Part shown: positions 26,062-34,196 of the stretch, piece after piece
Numbering within the stretch: position 1 is the first letter of the stretch
How the letters are laid out: every line of letters begins with the position of its first letter
Source: RZYY01 sp036794825
GTDB taxonomy: Bacteria > Bacteroidota > Bacteroidia > Bacteroidales > 4484-276
Length of the DNA stretch: 64,000 nucleotides
Assembly: GCA_036794825.1 (NCBI GenBank)
Contig: DAIRGA010000024.1
Span: forward strand, 1-64,000
Reading direction: 5' to 3'
Position numbers and translations under genes: made by a program
The notes under the pieces: model-generated
Told to the model about the DNA's origin: nothing
What the model saw: only the letters and a program-made list of their open reading frames with translations
The model's database searches: none

Positions 26062-27713
26062 AAAATCCAGCAAGCTTTCTATCAACAGCATCCTCACTTG
26101 GCGTGCTCGACGATCGCATGAGAACCGCCTATGAACATGCGCTCAACAAGAAGAAAGAACCATCAGAATTTGACTTTGTGAAGCCAAATGTCAATACCAA
26201 CCTAACCCTGCGTATGATTTTACTGCTGAAACTTTATTTTGAGCTTTGGATTGTCCGCTTTAAAGCGCCGAACCAATCGGTTGAAGATGCCCTTTATGAT
26301 GCATACCAGAATCAGCAACTGCAGGAAGAGTTCAGATTAAATTATTCTGCTGCAGATTTCCTGGCGGCTTTGCTTGATGAGGAGGCAGATGAAAAAACCC
26401 GGACAATAGCAGAGTTCTTGCTCAATAAATTCCTGTTTGATTTGCACATCATAGGAATAACCTTTCATCATGAGTCCACCTTCGCAGCAAATCTTATGGC
26501 TGAATTCGAGGCCATGCAACAGGCAAACTTAGCGGAAATCAAGTCCTACATTGATACGTACATATCGGTCAAGGAGGAAATTCAGGCGTATGAATTTGAA
26601 ATTCAGGAACGCGATCAACTTCAAAAAATTCTTTTCGGTTATTACAATGACTACGAGAAAGCTGTTGGAATGGAAGAGATCACTCTTGAACTCCTATACT
26701 ATGAAGCTGAAATACTTAACTTGAAAATAAAATACAAGCGAGAGAGACCCAACCTGGGAAATGACGTGATTGCAGAACTTTCCAAGAAAAAGTATCAACA
26801 CAAAATAATGGCAAAAGTGGCCAGAAAAAATACACTCAGGCTAAAAGAGTTGAAATTTGAGAGAGATATGGAACTTATCCGCACAGGCGGAGGAGATACT
26901 GATCTGTCAACACGGCATGAATCCGAGAGATATTTAGCAGACTTAAAAAGGTTGTATCGAAAAACACACGCCTCGCTGGTTAAACTGACCCATCCCGATA
27001 AAGTACGGAACATGTATGTTTCTGAAAATGTAAAAAAGGCACTACTTTCGATTTACACTTTGTGGGATTCGAAAAATAAAAGCCTGATGGCCGATTTCTC
27101 AGGAGTAACAACGGAGTTGTTGGTGAACCAGATAGCTAATAATTCCTACTATTTTGACAGGGCAAAACAACTCATAGAGTTCAACGATGCTGACATTCTT
27201 GAGTCTGTGAGCTTTTTAAGTTCCGGAAAAGACCTACCGTCACGAAAACAATCGTTGGAGAGTACCATCAAGAAACTGGAGGATGATCATGTAAATATTA
27301 CAATTGAAATCAACCACCTTCAAAAAACAATTGAGCAAGATCCGAAGGTACAAGCTAGAAAAAATCCGAAGGTTATGGAATCAATCAAAAGCGACCTCCT
27401 CCATAAAACAGCACAACTCACGCTTCTAGTTGAAAAACTGGGTAATGAGTATATAATGGTTTCACTCGAAGCCATTTTAAGATTTGCAACTATGCAATGC
27501 TCAGAAAGCGTTTATTCCGATGTCTTCACGCTATTGGCTGATGTTGAAAAGGATATGCTTTTAGCCCACGCAGAAGCGCTTATCAGAAAAGCCATTGAAT
27601 TGGCGACTGCAGATGGCGGCCGCCAGGAAATCACAACCACTGATTTAGTTCAGGCAGCCTCATTTATCCTTGGAAAAGAACCTGGTACGATGTATCAACA
27701 ACTTTTAAACTAA
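26058..27713 (+). CDS. Helical protein with a J-domain-like HPD motif
   Basis: This 551-aa cytoplasmic protein is almost entirely helical. Residues about 294-350 resemble a DnaJ J-domain: a basic helix (LKRLYRKTHASLVKL) leading straight into THPDK, with the diagnostic His312-Pro313-Asp314, and then a second helix. The N-terminal ~290 residues are unfamiliar. Residues about 400-450 look coiled-coil (LEDDHVNITIEINHLQK). The last ~45 residues (AIELATADGGRQEITTTDLVQAA) resemble the small helical lid of AAA+ proteins or a histone-like fold, with no ATPase core before it. It overlaps the 82-aa gene by 4 nt and ends 5 nt before the beta-propeller gene. It may recruit an Hsp70 (DnaK) to clients selected by its partners; the function is inferred. 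Confidence 0.72.
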   Translation: MKNPASFLSTASSLGVLDDRMRTAYEHALNKKKEPSEFDFVKPNVNTNLTLRMILLLKLYFELWIVRFKAPNQSVEDALYDAYQNQQLQEEFRLNYSAADFLAALLDEEADEKTRTIAEFLLNKFLFDLHIIGITFHHESTFAANLMAEFEAMQQANLAEIKSYIDTYISVKEEIQAYEFEIQERDQLQKILFGYYNDYEKAVGMEEITLELLYYEAEILNLKIKYKRERPNLGNDVIAELSKKKYQHKIMAKVARKNTLRLKELKFERDMELIRTGGGDTDLSTRHESERYLADLKRLYRKTHASLVKLTHPDKVRNMYVSENVKKALLSIYTLWDSKNKSLMADFSGVTTELLVNQIANNSYYFDRAKQLIEFNDADILESVSFLSSGKDLPSRKQSLESTIKKLEDDHVNITIEINHLQKTIEQDPKVQARKNPKVMESIKSDLLHKTAQLTLLVEKLGNEYIMVSLEAILRFATMQCSESVYSDVFTLLADVEKDMLLAHAEALIRKAIELATADGGRQEITTTDLVQAASFILGKEPGTMYQQLLN

Positions 27714-27718
27714 ACCTT

Positions 27719-30061
27719 ATGCGCACTAAAAGTTTAATTGATAGAAAAAATAAAGATTCCGCCATTACAAAATTTGAGATGCCTATCTTCAAGGAGGGCT
27801 GTCTGCAACTTCAAATTCCGAAGACTGTGGGATCACTTGCGGGGTATGATGTGTGTTCTTTTGGTGACCAATTGAATGTTGTTATCGTCCATGGCTCTGT
27901 TATTGAATTCTATTTCGGCAAGGAACACCGGCGCTTTTATTACGGGGATCGCTACATATTTTCTCAGGTCATTTTCTGGGGCGATAAGATTGTAACCTTT
28001 GATGCAAATGCCAAAAAGCTTATGGGAATTTCCCGTGTAGGCAAAGTATTATTTGAAATTGGTTTAATAAATGAAAATGTAACGCTTTTGCAAGCTATTT
28101 CAAACAAAGTGTTTCTTGCCGCATTTAAAAAAGACACCATCACCTGGATTCATTCATACGAACTACCAAGCAAAAAACCTAAGCTAACCCGTGCTTTTAC
28201 AATTGATCGAACCTGGTTGCAGGACAAAATTTTAGTTGACAAACGATCAGCACTGCTGCTAACTTGCGGCGATAAGTGTCTTTATACCACCGATTTTCTT
28301 TCTGGGAAAAATGTTCGAAAGTTCACCTCTGATTTTCTGTACGAGTATTCAAAACTTGCTTTTAATAATAATTATATTGCAGGGAAGGTATGGTATTACA
28401 ATGATATCGAAGTTTTTGATCGTAAGTTTAACAACCTATTGCGCTACTATACAGCGCCTGAGCTTGGACAAAATATTGAAAATCTGATGTTTATCGGAGA
28501 TCATCTACTAGTTCAGACAAAAAACTCGTTGTATGCCGTTCATACTCCCTCTGCATTTTCGCATTTCATCAAAATTAAATTATCATTTGACGTTGAAAGG
28601 TTCGAGGTGATGGAGAATAAAATTGTTATTTCGACACCTCAAAATGACGTTTTTTTGTGTAGTTTCGATAACAATAAAATAATCAATACGGTAAAAATAT
28701 TTGGCTCAGGTGAAGCAATTACTATTTTATCTGTCATCGTAAATGAAAATTTGTTGGTTGTAAAAACGAGAAACAACAAATTGTGGGTGTTTAGCTCTAC
28801 GGGTGTGAAGCTTTTTTCAGAGCAAATAGCTACTGATAGTAACCGGGTTAGAAGCTTTATTATTGCTGCAAATCACATTGCTGTGAGCTTTGAAGATCAT
28901 CCGCAGATCTACAAAATTGATTTGAATACCCTTACTTCCACAACGCTTGAAAACGGCCATGAAAAGAGCGTGCGTGATTTTTATTATGAAAATGGCTTCA
29001 TGTTTTCAAGTTCGTGGGATAACACTGTTAAACGCTGGACCTGGCCTGATGGTAGGCTGATAAGTGAATATAAAAGTGATGATATCAATAAAGATGCGCA
29101 TACTAGCTGTGTTGCTGTGACAGGTACCTCGATTTTTTCAGGTGCGTACTGGGATACTCAAAATGGTGTTTCTCATGATTCAGTAACTGTTTTTAACAGC
29201 ACGACTGGCCGGCAACTCCACAGATTTGTATTTCAGGTTTCCTCATCAGCAATGCTCGTAATGCCATCATTGGATGGTAAATTTATGTTTTTTGCAGGGG
29301 GTAGTGAAGAGTTATTAAAAGTCAATGCAAAGACTTTTATTTGTGAAAAGCAATGGAAGGTAGGTGGAGGAATTCGTTATATTTTACCTCTCCAAAACGG
29401 TGGCCTTGTTTGCGGCAATAACGCAGGGCATTTACTGTTCCTAAACGATAGAAATGAGTCCGATATCCAAATCCTCGATCTTGAATCAAAATCATTTGTT
29501 TCAAGCATTGATGAGCACTCAGATAAATTGTACTGTAGCTGTTACAATGGCTATGTGTATGTTGTTTCCCTCTCCTCACCCAGAGCTGTGGTAGGCAAGA
29601 TTCGTTGCTTCCCATCAGGGCTGGAAAATTCCTGGCAGGTACAAACAGTCAACGGGGTTTTGTGGCTAAGTATAGGCCATTCGGTACGGGCTTTTGATCT
29701 TCTCAATGCCCGTTTTATTTTTTCAATATTCTTTTCTCATAGTGGTCCCGTGTTTGTTCAAGAACCCCATCTAAAAAATGAAACCCCCTATTTTTTCGCT
29801 GAAAATCCGGAAGTCTGCAATGAGATGATCACTATTAGAAAAAACAAGAATCAAATTGAATTTCCCGATCTTAATTCATCTGAGTGCCTTTCTTTGGCTT
29901 CCAGATATTGTAATCATCTCATTATGAGAAAGTTGATTAACTCTCCGACACAAATAATTGCTACACAACAAACGCTAAAACTGCGTTCAGGTGATACGGG
30001 TTTACCTAATCTGCTGACTAAAAGACAAATTGCCGCACCCTTAACACCCCAAAAACAGTAG
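27719..30061 (+). CDS. Cytoplasmic beta-propeller (WD40-like) protein
   Basis: This 780-aa protein has no signal peptide and is built of repeated beta-rich blades of about 40-50 residues. The clearest WD-type blade is around 425-450 (GHEKSVRDF...SSWDNTVKRW), followed by blades such as IFSGAYWDT and TVFNSTTGRQLHRF. Its length would allow two propellers. It starts 5 nt after the J-domain-like gene and is the last gene of the operon. Cytosolic propellers usually serve as scaffolds or recognition modules. I infer a target-recognition or assembly role together with the J-domain-like protein. No enzymatic motif is seen. Confidence 0.72.
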   Translation: MRTKSLIDRKNKDSAITKFEMPIFKEGCLQLQIPKTVGSLAGYDVCSFGDQLNVVIVHGSVIEFYFGKEHRRFYYGDRYIFSQVIFWGDKIVTFDANAKKLMGISRVGKVLFEIGLINENVTLLQAISNKVFLAAFKKDTITWIHSYELPSKKPKLTRAFTIDRTWLQDKILVDKRSALLLTCGDKCLYTTDFLSGKNVRKFTSDFLYEYSKLAFNNNYIAGKVWYYNDIEVFDRKFNNLLRYYTAPELGQNIENLMFIGDHLLVQTKNSLYAVHTPSAFSHFIKIKLSFDVERFEVMENKIVISTPQNDVFLCSFDNNKIINTVKIFGSGEAITILSVIVNENLLVVKTRNNKLWVFSSTGVKLFSEQIATDSNRVRSFIIAANHIAVSFEDHPQIYKIDLNTLTSTTLENGHEKSVRDFYYENGFMFSSSWDNTVKRWTWPDGRLISEYKSDDINKDAHTSCVAVTGTSIFSGAYWDTQNGVSHDSVTVFNSTTGRQLHRFVFQVSSSAMLVMPSLDGKFMFFAGGSEELLKVNAKTFICEKQWKVGGGIRYILPLQNGGLVCGNNAGHLLFLNDRNESDIQILDLESKSFVSSIDEHSDKLYCSCYNGYVYVVSLSSPRAVVGKIRCFPSGLENSWQVQTVNGVLWLSIGHSVRAFDLLNARFIFSIFFSHSGPVFVQEPHLKNETPYFFAENPEVCNEMITIRKNKNQIEFPDLNSSECLSLASRYCNHLIMRKLINSPTQIIATQQTLKLRSGDTGLPNLLTKRQIAAPLTPQKQ

Positions 30062-30242
30062 AAAATGAAACCGAAATTAAAGATAGCTCTTGTGGTAACC
30101 GCAAATCAGCGGGCTGAGCAACGTGGATGTTGGTTTGGTAACTCAGAGTCGTTCCGCAATTGCGGGTTAAACTTGAAACTAAAAGGAACGAAAAAATACT
30201 TAATTTTACATAGTTTTTATTATTAACTAAAAAATTGTAATT
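30062..30242. other. Possible structured element or tiny gene
   Basis: The propeller gene ends at 30061 and the next begins at 30243. In between, an ORF of 53 codons (30065-30226, MKPKLKIALVV...) follows after 3 nt. Its second half overlaps a palindrome (CCGCAATTGCGG) and an imperfect inverted repeat with arms near 30096 and 30165. I think a structured terminator or RNA is as likely as a gene. Confidence 0.25.
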
Positions 30243-32708
30243 ATGAAAAATTTACTCATTGTTCTTGGGTTAGCTTTTTTGGCCCTTCTTAATACCGGAA
30301 TGGCGCAAACCTATGTTCCGGGAGGTATCGTCAGTGGTACCTGGTCTCTATCTGGATCACCGTATGTTGTGACCGGTGACCTTCAAATCCCTTCCTCATC
30401 TCTGGTTATCGAACCTGGCGTTCAGGTGTTGTTCCAGGGATTGTTCAAAATTGATATTTCAGGCACAGGCAGAATTCTTGCAATTGGAACAGAAGAATCA
30501 AAAATAGTGTTCACAATTGAGGACACAACTGGTTTTTCTTCAAACACTCATTATGGCTGGGGAGGTATTCGCTTTGGCGATTATGCGTCAATGTCTGCTG
30601 CAGCTGATTCAAGCATCTTGGCCCATTGCTTTATGTCATACGGTAAATCCTCAAAAGGCGGTTCTCTCTTTGTAAAAAATTTTAGCCGCTTGAAAATCAA
30701 TCATTTAAATATTCAAAAAAATTTCGTAACGGAAGAAGGTTCTGGTATTTACCTTTACTCATGTTCAAATATTCATTTGTCCAACCTTTCTATTAGCGAT
30801 TGTGTTGCCGACAAAAAGGGTGCAGGTTTGTTCTGTTCCTCAACTAATCCCTTATACCTTAGCAATGCAGTAATTGAATCTAACAAGATAACCACACCTA
30901 TAGTTAGTAAGAATTGCGGCGGAGGGGGGATGTACCTTTCAGGGGTAACCGCATATTTCGATAGTGTCTTAATCAGGAACAATACAGCCCCATTCAGCAC
31001 CGCAAATAATAATACTAACTGGACCGGAGGCGCCGGCATTTATGCTGTTGGCGTAACAATAAACCCGGATAATACTGGATTACTGGAAGTAATAAATAAC
31101 ACAGGCGGAGGGGGGGGTATTTATTGTCGTCATCAATCAAGTTACAATTTTCATCGCACAATAGTTGCGGGTAACAGCTATTATCAACTCTTTGTCGATG
31201 ACTCACCTTGTTATTTGACCAATATGACGATATCATCAGTTGGTTCATATACTGGTATTTACGCTTATTATACTCCGAACCTGTTTCTGCAAAATTGTAT
31301 CTTGTGGGGTACTGGTTCAGCAACATGCCAGGTTGGGGGTGATGGGACAACCATGGTGGATTATTCCTGTATCAAGAACGGAACTAGCGGAATATGTAAT
31401 TCCAAAGTATGGGGAGTTGGTAATATTAGTGATAATCCCATATTTGTTTCTTCATCACAAGGTGACTTTCATCTTGAGTGGGAAAGCCCATGCAAAAATG
31501 CTGGTAATCCCGGTCTGGGTTACGATCCGGACGGCTCCATCCTGGATTTGGGTGCTTATTACTACCCTCATCAACAAACCAGTATACCTGCTGGTTGGTC
31601 GGGCATTAGCTCGTTTGCAGATCCTTTCGATGATAATTTAGAGGTAATTTTTAGTTCACTACAAGACACTCTAATTTCACTTCAAAATCTTGATGGTGGT
31701 GTTTATCTGCCAGGTGAAAACGTAAATACCATTGGTCCATGGAATTTTCTGGATGGTTATGCAATAAAGGTTGCATTCAATATTGATTCTTTTACCTTTA
31801 AAGGCTATCCAACAACGCAGCCCGATGTTTATATAGATGCCGGATGGAACCTTATTCCAGTCTTAAGCGTGGCATCAATACCGGTAGAGTCCTTGTTTTC
31901 AGATTTTGGCAATTCAGTATTTGTAAAAGAAGTAGCAGGTTCAAAAGTGTTCTGGCCAGCCTACGGGATCAATTCTCTTCTTAACCTATCCCCTGGTAAA
32001 TCGTATTTTGTGTATACTGTGAATCCCGGTACTATTCATTATCCATCAGGGCTTCTGAAAAGTTCAATCAATAATTCAATTAAGGAAAGAAATTTCAGTA
32101 CTCCGTGGGGCCAACCAGCATTCACTCCATCCAGTCACTCCATTGCCTTTCCAAATGACGTCGTAAACTCATCACCTCTATTGCAAGGCGACATCATCGG
32201 AGCTTTCACATCTGAAAACAAATGTGTCGGAATTGAAAGATTCGATACCGGTTCATTTGCATTGTCAGTTTTTGCTGATGATACACAGACGCCTGAATCT
32301 GATGGATTTGTTGAGGGTGAACAACTAATGTATAAAATCTGGCGCCCAGGGACCAAAGAGGAGTTCGAAGTAAATGTAGAATATGAAGATTCATGGTCTT
32401 CAGGTACTTTTACTACCAATGGAATGTCGGTTATTAAAAATCTTCATTTTTTAATGTCTACAAATTCTCCCTCTGATTTTGGTAAAATTTCTTTTTATCC
32501 CGTTCCAGCGGATGATTATGTTTTGATTTCTGGATTGCCTAAATCTTGCAAGATTAGTATTACCAATCTATCGGGTTTGGTTTATTATTCAAAAATTTGT
32601 TCACAAAATGACTGCAGCATTGATGTTTCCCGTTTTCAGCCGGGGATATATTTTGTGACTTTCGAAATGGGGACTCAGGTTGATGTAAGAAAATTAGTTA
32701 AACATTAG
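30243..32708 (+). CDS. Secreted beta-helix protein with T9SS sorting domain
   Basis: This 821-aa protein has a signal peptide (MKNLLIVLGLAFLALLNTGMAQ). Residues about 30-80 form the same N-cap module as the gene at 17386 (GTWSLSGSPYVVTGD). A right-handed beta-helix follows to about 435. Next are the GWSGIS...VFWPAYGIN module (about 445-600) and the DGFVEGEQ module (about 620-735), both shared with the LRR protein at 12020. It ends with a T9SS sorting domain (ISFYPVPADDYVLI to KLVKH). The product should be displayed or released at the cell surface. Codon and base use are AT-rich like its neighbours. No catalytic motif is recognised. Confidence 0.86.
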   Translation: MKNLLIVLGLAFLALLNTGMAQTYVPGGIVSGTWSLSGSPYVVTGDLQIPSSSLVIEPGVQVLFQGLFKIDISGTGRILAIGTEESKIVFTIEDTTGFSSNTHYGWGGIRFGDYASMSAAADSSILAHCFMSYGKSSKGGSLFVKNFSRLKINHLNIQKNFVTEEGSGIYLYSCSNIHLSNLSISDCVADKKGAGLFCSSTNPLYLSNAVIESNKITTPIVSKNCGGGGMYLSGVTAYFDSVLIRNNTAPFSTANNNTNWTGGAGIYAVGVTINPDNTGLLEVINNTGGGGGIYCRHQSSYNFHRTIVAGNSYYQLFVDDSPCYLTNMTISSVGSYTGIYAYYTPNLFLQNCILWGTGSATCQVGGDGTTMVDYSCIKNGTSGICNSKVWGVGNISDNPIFVSSSQGDFHLEWESPCKNAGNPGLGYDPDGSILDLGAYYYPHQQTSIPAGWSGISSFADPFDDNLEVIFSSLQDTLISLQNLDGGVYLPGENVNTIGPWNFLDGYAIKVAFNIDSFTFKGYPTTQPDVYIDAGWNLIPVLSVASIPVESLFSDFGNSVFVKEVAGSKVFWPAYGINSLLNLSPGKSYFVYTVNPGTIHYPSGLLKSSINNSIKERNFSTPWGQPAFTPSSHSIAFPNDVVNSSPLLQGDIIGAFTSENKCVGIERFDTGSFALSVFADDTQTPESDGFVEGEQLMYKIWRPGTKEEFEVNVEYEDSWSSGTFTTNGMSVIKNLHFLMSTNSPSDFGKISFYPVPADDYVLISGLPKSCKISITNLSGLVYYSKICSQNDCSIDVSRFQPGIYFVTFEMGTQVDVRKLVKH

Positions 32709-33014
32709 TATTTCCAGTTAACAGTAAATCAACCAAGGTGAAAAAACATCCCACCGGGGTTTATTTTTAAGGAAAACGCTAAACGCCGAACTCCAATACT
32801 TATCCAAGAGGATCAGCCCAAGGTTGGCGCATACCGTAAAATGAAAAGATTATACTTTTGCACTTAAGGGAAAACTTTGACTACTCTTTCCTTGGGTAAG
32901 GCAGATGATAACCCATACCTTTGGAGTGAGGTTGAAATATCAAGACAGCGTTGATAACTGCAAAGTATCGTTTGATAGCATGAGCCTCTGGAAGACGGTT
33001 AGAATGTAGCATTT
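32709..33014. other. Intergenic region with a possible promoter
   Basis: These 306 bases hold no credible ORF. A -7-like TACTTTTG occurs at 32853-32860, about 155 nt before the ATG at 33015, leaving a long leader if used. I see no strong hairpin. Confidence 0.35.
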
Positions 33015-33845
33015 ATGATGAAAAAAACAGACAACAAACACTATATCGGTATCACCGGAGTAGCCGATAAGCGTGAACTTTTAATGATAGTGGAACGCTG
33101 CAAAGATTTATCCTTACCAACTAATTATCATTTAAATGTTGGGGTTTTACTTTCATATCATACATTTAATGGTGTTATGCCTCATAATCCCATTTATCCG
33201 GATAAAAATGCAACCTTCGACCTTTTGGAGATCATTTCTGAAAAGGGATGGAATCCGGTTATTCACTACACTTCAACTTCCCCAGAGACACTGTCGAATC
33301 AAGTGTTTGAAATTTTCAACCATAAGCAAGTGTTCAAAAGATCGATCTGCCGAACAATTCAGCTAAATGTAATGTCTCCCGAACCTCAGGAACTAGTCAA
33401 AATTTATAAAGAAATTCCTGACTTGAAAGTCATTTTACAGGTGCCGATGTGGTGGAACCATCTAGCAACATTAAAATCGCTTTGTTTATTTACTAAAACA
33501 TATGCCGATTTCGTGTCATATCTTCTTTTCGATTCATCTGGAGGTTATGGTAAGGAACTAACCATGGATACTTTGAAGGTGATTTCATCAATTGTTCATA
33601 ATTTGCCCGTGCATATTGGTATTTCCATTGCAGGAGGGCTCTCAGATGCCAATGTTTTCGAAAAATGTTTGCAAATACGTTCTGTCATTCACCGTGATTT
33701 TTCAATTGATTCACAGGCTAAATTGCGCGGAAGAATTAAGGGCCAGAAAAAAATTGGCAATCACGTCAATTCCGAAAAAGTTAATTTCTATATTCTAAAT
33801 GCCATCAACGCCTTAACCCAGATTTCTGACGATCGTGTTGAATAA
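33015..33845 (+). CDS. TrpF-like TIM-barrel protein
   Basis: This 276-aa protein resembles phosphoribosylanthranilate isomerase (TrpF) in motif order. The N-terminal strand is YIGITGVAD, a central strand ends FDSSGGYGKE (compare LDS..GGTG), GISIAGGLSDANV resembles the LAGGLxPxNV phosphate-binding strand, and a late SIDSQAKLRG corresponds to DxSSGVE. The catalytic Cys of the KICGIT motif is missing (HYIGIT), while the Asp of the FDSSGG segment is kept. It is also about 70 aa longer than typical TrpF and has no tryptophan genes nearby. Isomerase activity is therefore doubtful; a related sugar-phosphate reaction or a binding role is possible. No signal peptide. Confidence 0.65.
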   Translation: MMKKTDNKHYIGITGVADKRELLMIVERCKDLSLPTNYHLNVGVLLSYHTFNGVMPHNPIYPDKNATFDLLEIISEKGWNPVIHYTSTSPETLSNQVFEIFNHKQVFKRSICRTIQLNVMSPEPQELVKIYKEIPDLKVILQVPMWWNHLATLKSLCLFTKTYADFVSYLLFDSSGGYGKELTMDTLKVISSIVHNLPVHIGISIAGGLSDANVFEKCLQIRSVIHRDFSIDSQAKLRGRIKGQKKIGNHVNSEKVNFYILNAINALTQISDDRVE

Positions 33846-34068
33846 TACTCGCAAGCTACGAAAAAAGGCTCGGCCTGCCATAAGAATAATCAAGACGAGG
33901 CTTCCTTCAGTAGAACAGGCAAACAGCGAACTGCTAATCATCAAATTCCAGTTTTAGAAAATTTCCACATCAGCATTTTAGAATTTTGGCCTTTCTATCC
34001 AATTGAATGAAACTACTCTGGAACAGACTCCGTTTTGTCCATTATATCGAGTTTTTTGGATATTGTAC

Positions 34069-34119
34069 AACACATTTTTGTGTTACACAAAACTGTGTTA
34101 CACAAATTTGTGTTGCGCC
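34069..34119. repeat. Cluster of near-palindromic TGTGTTACACA motifs
   Basis: AACACATTTTTGTGTT (34069-34084), TTGTGTTACACAA (34078-34090), CTGTGTTACACAAA (34093-34106) and a final TTTGTGTTGC follow one another at about 15-nt steps. The cluster is just upstream of the M16 peptidase promoter and could be its operator. The last part resembles 23638-23653 upstream of ATPase E. Confidence 0.6.
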
Positions 34120-34152
34120 CGATGACCCAAAGCCTGATTTAAAGAAAACCAG

Positions 34153-34160
34153 TAAATTTG
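34153..34160 (+). promoter_or_regulatory. -7 box for the M16 peptidase gene
   Basis: TAAATTTG followed by C matches the consensus and lies 36 nt before the ATG at 34197. Confidence 0.5.
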
Positions 34161-34196
34161 CGCCTTACCAGTTTCACCATTAATTAAAAAAGTCAG

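Larger units (their letters stand above)
33846..34196. other. Intergenic region with repeated TTGTGTTACACAA motifs
   Basis: There is no ORF here. The proximal half is featureless. The distal half holds the motif cluster at 34069-34119 and the -7 box at 34153-34160, both described separately. Confidence 0.5.
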
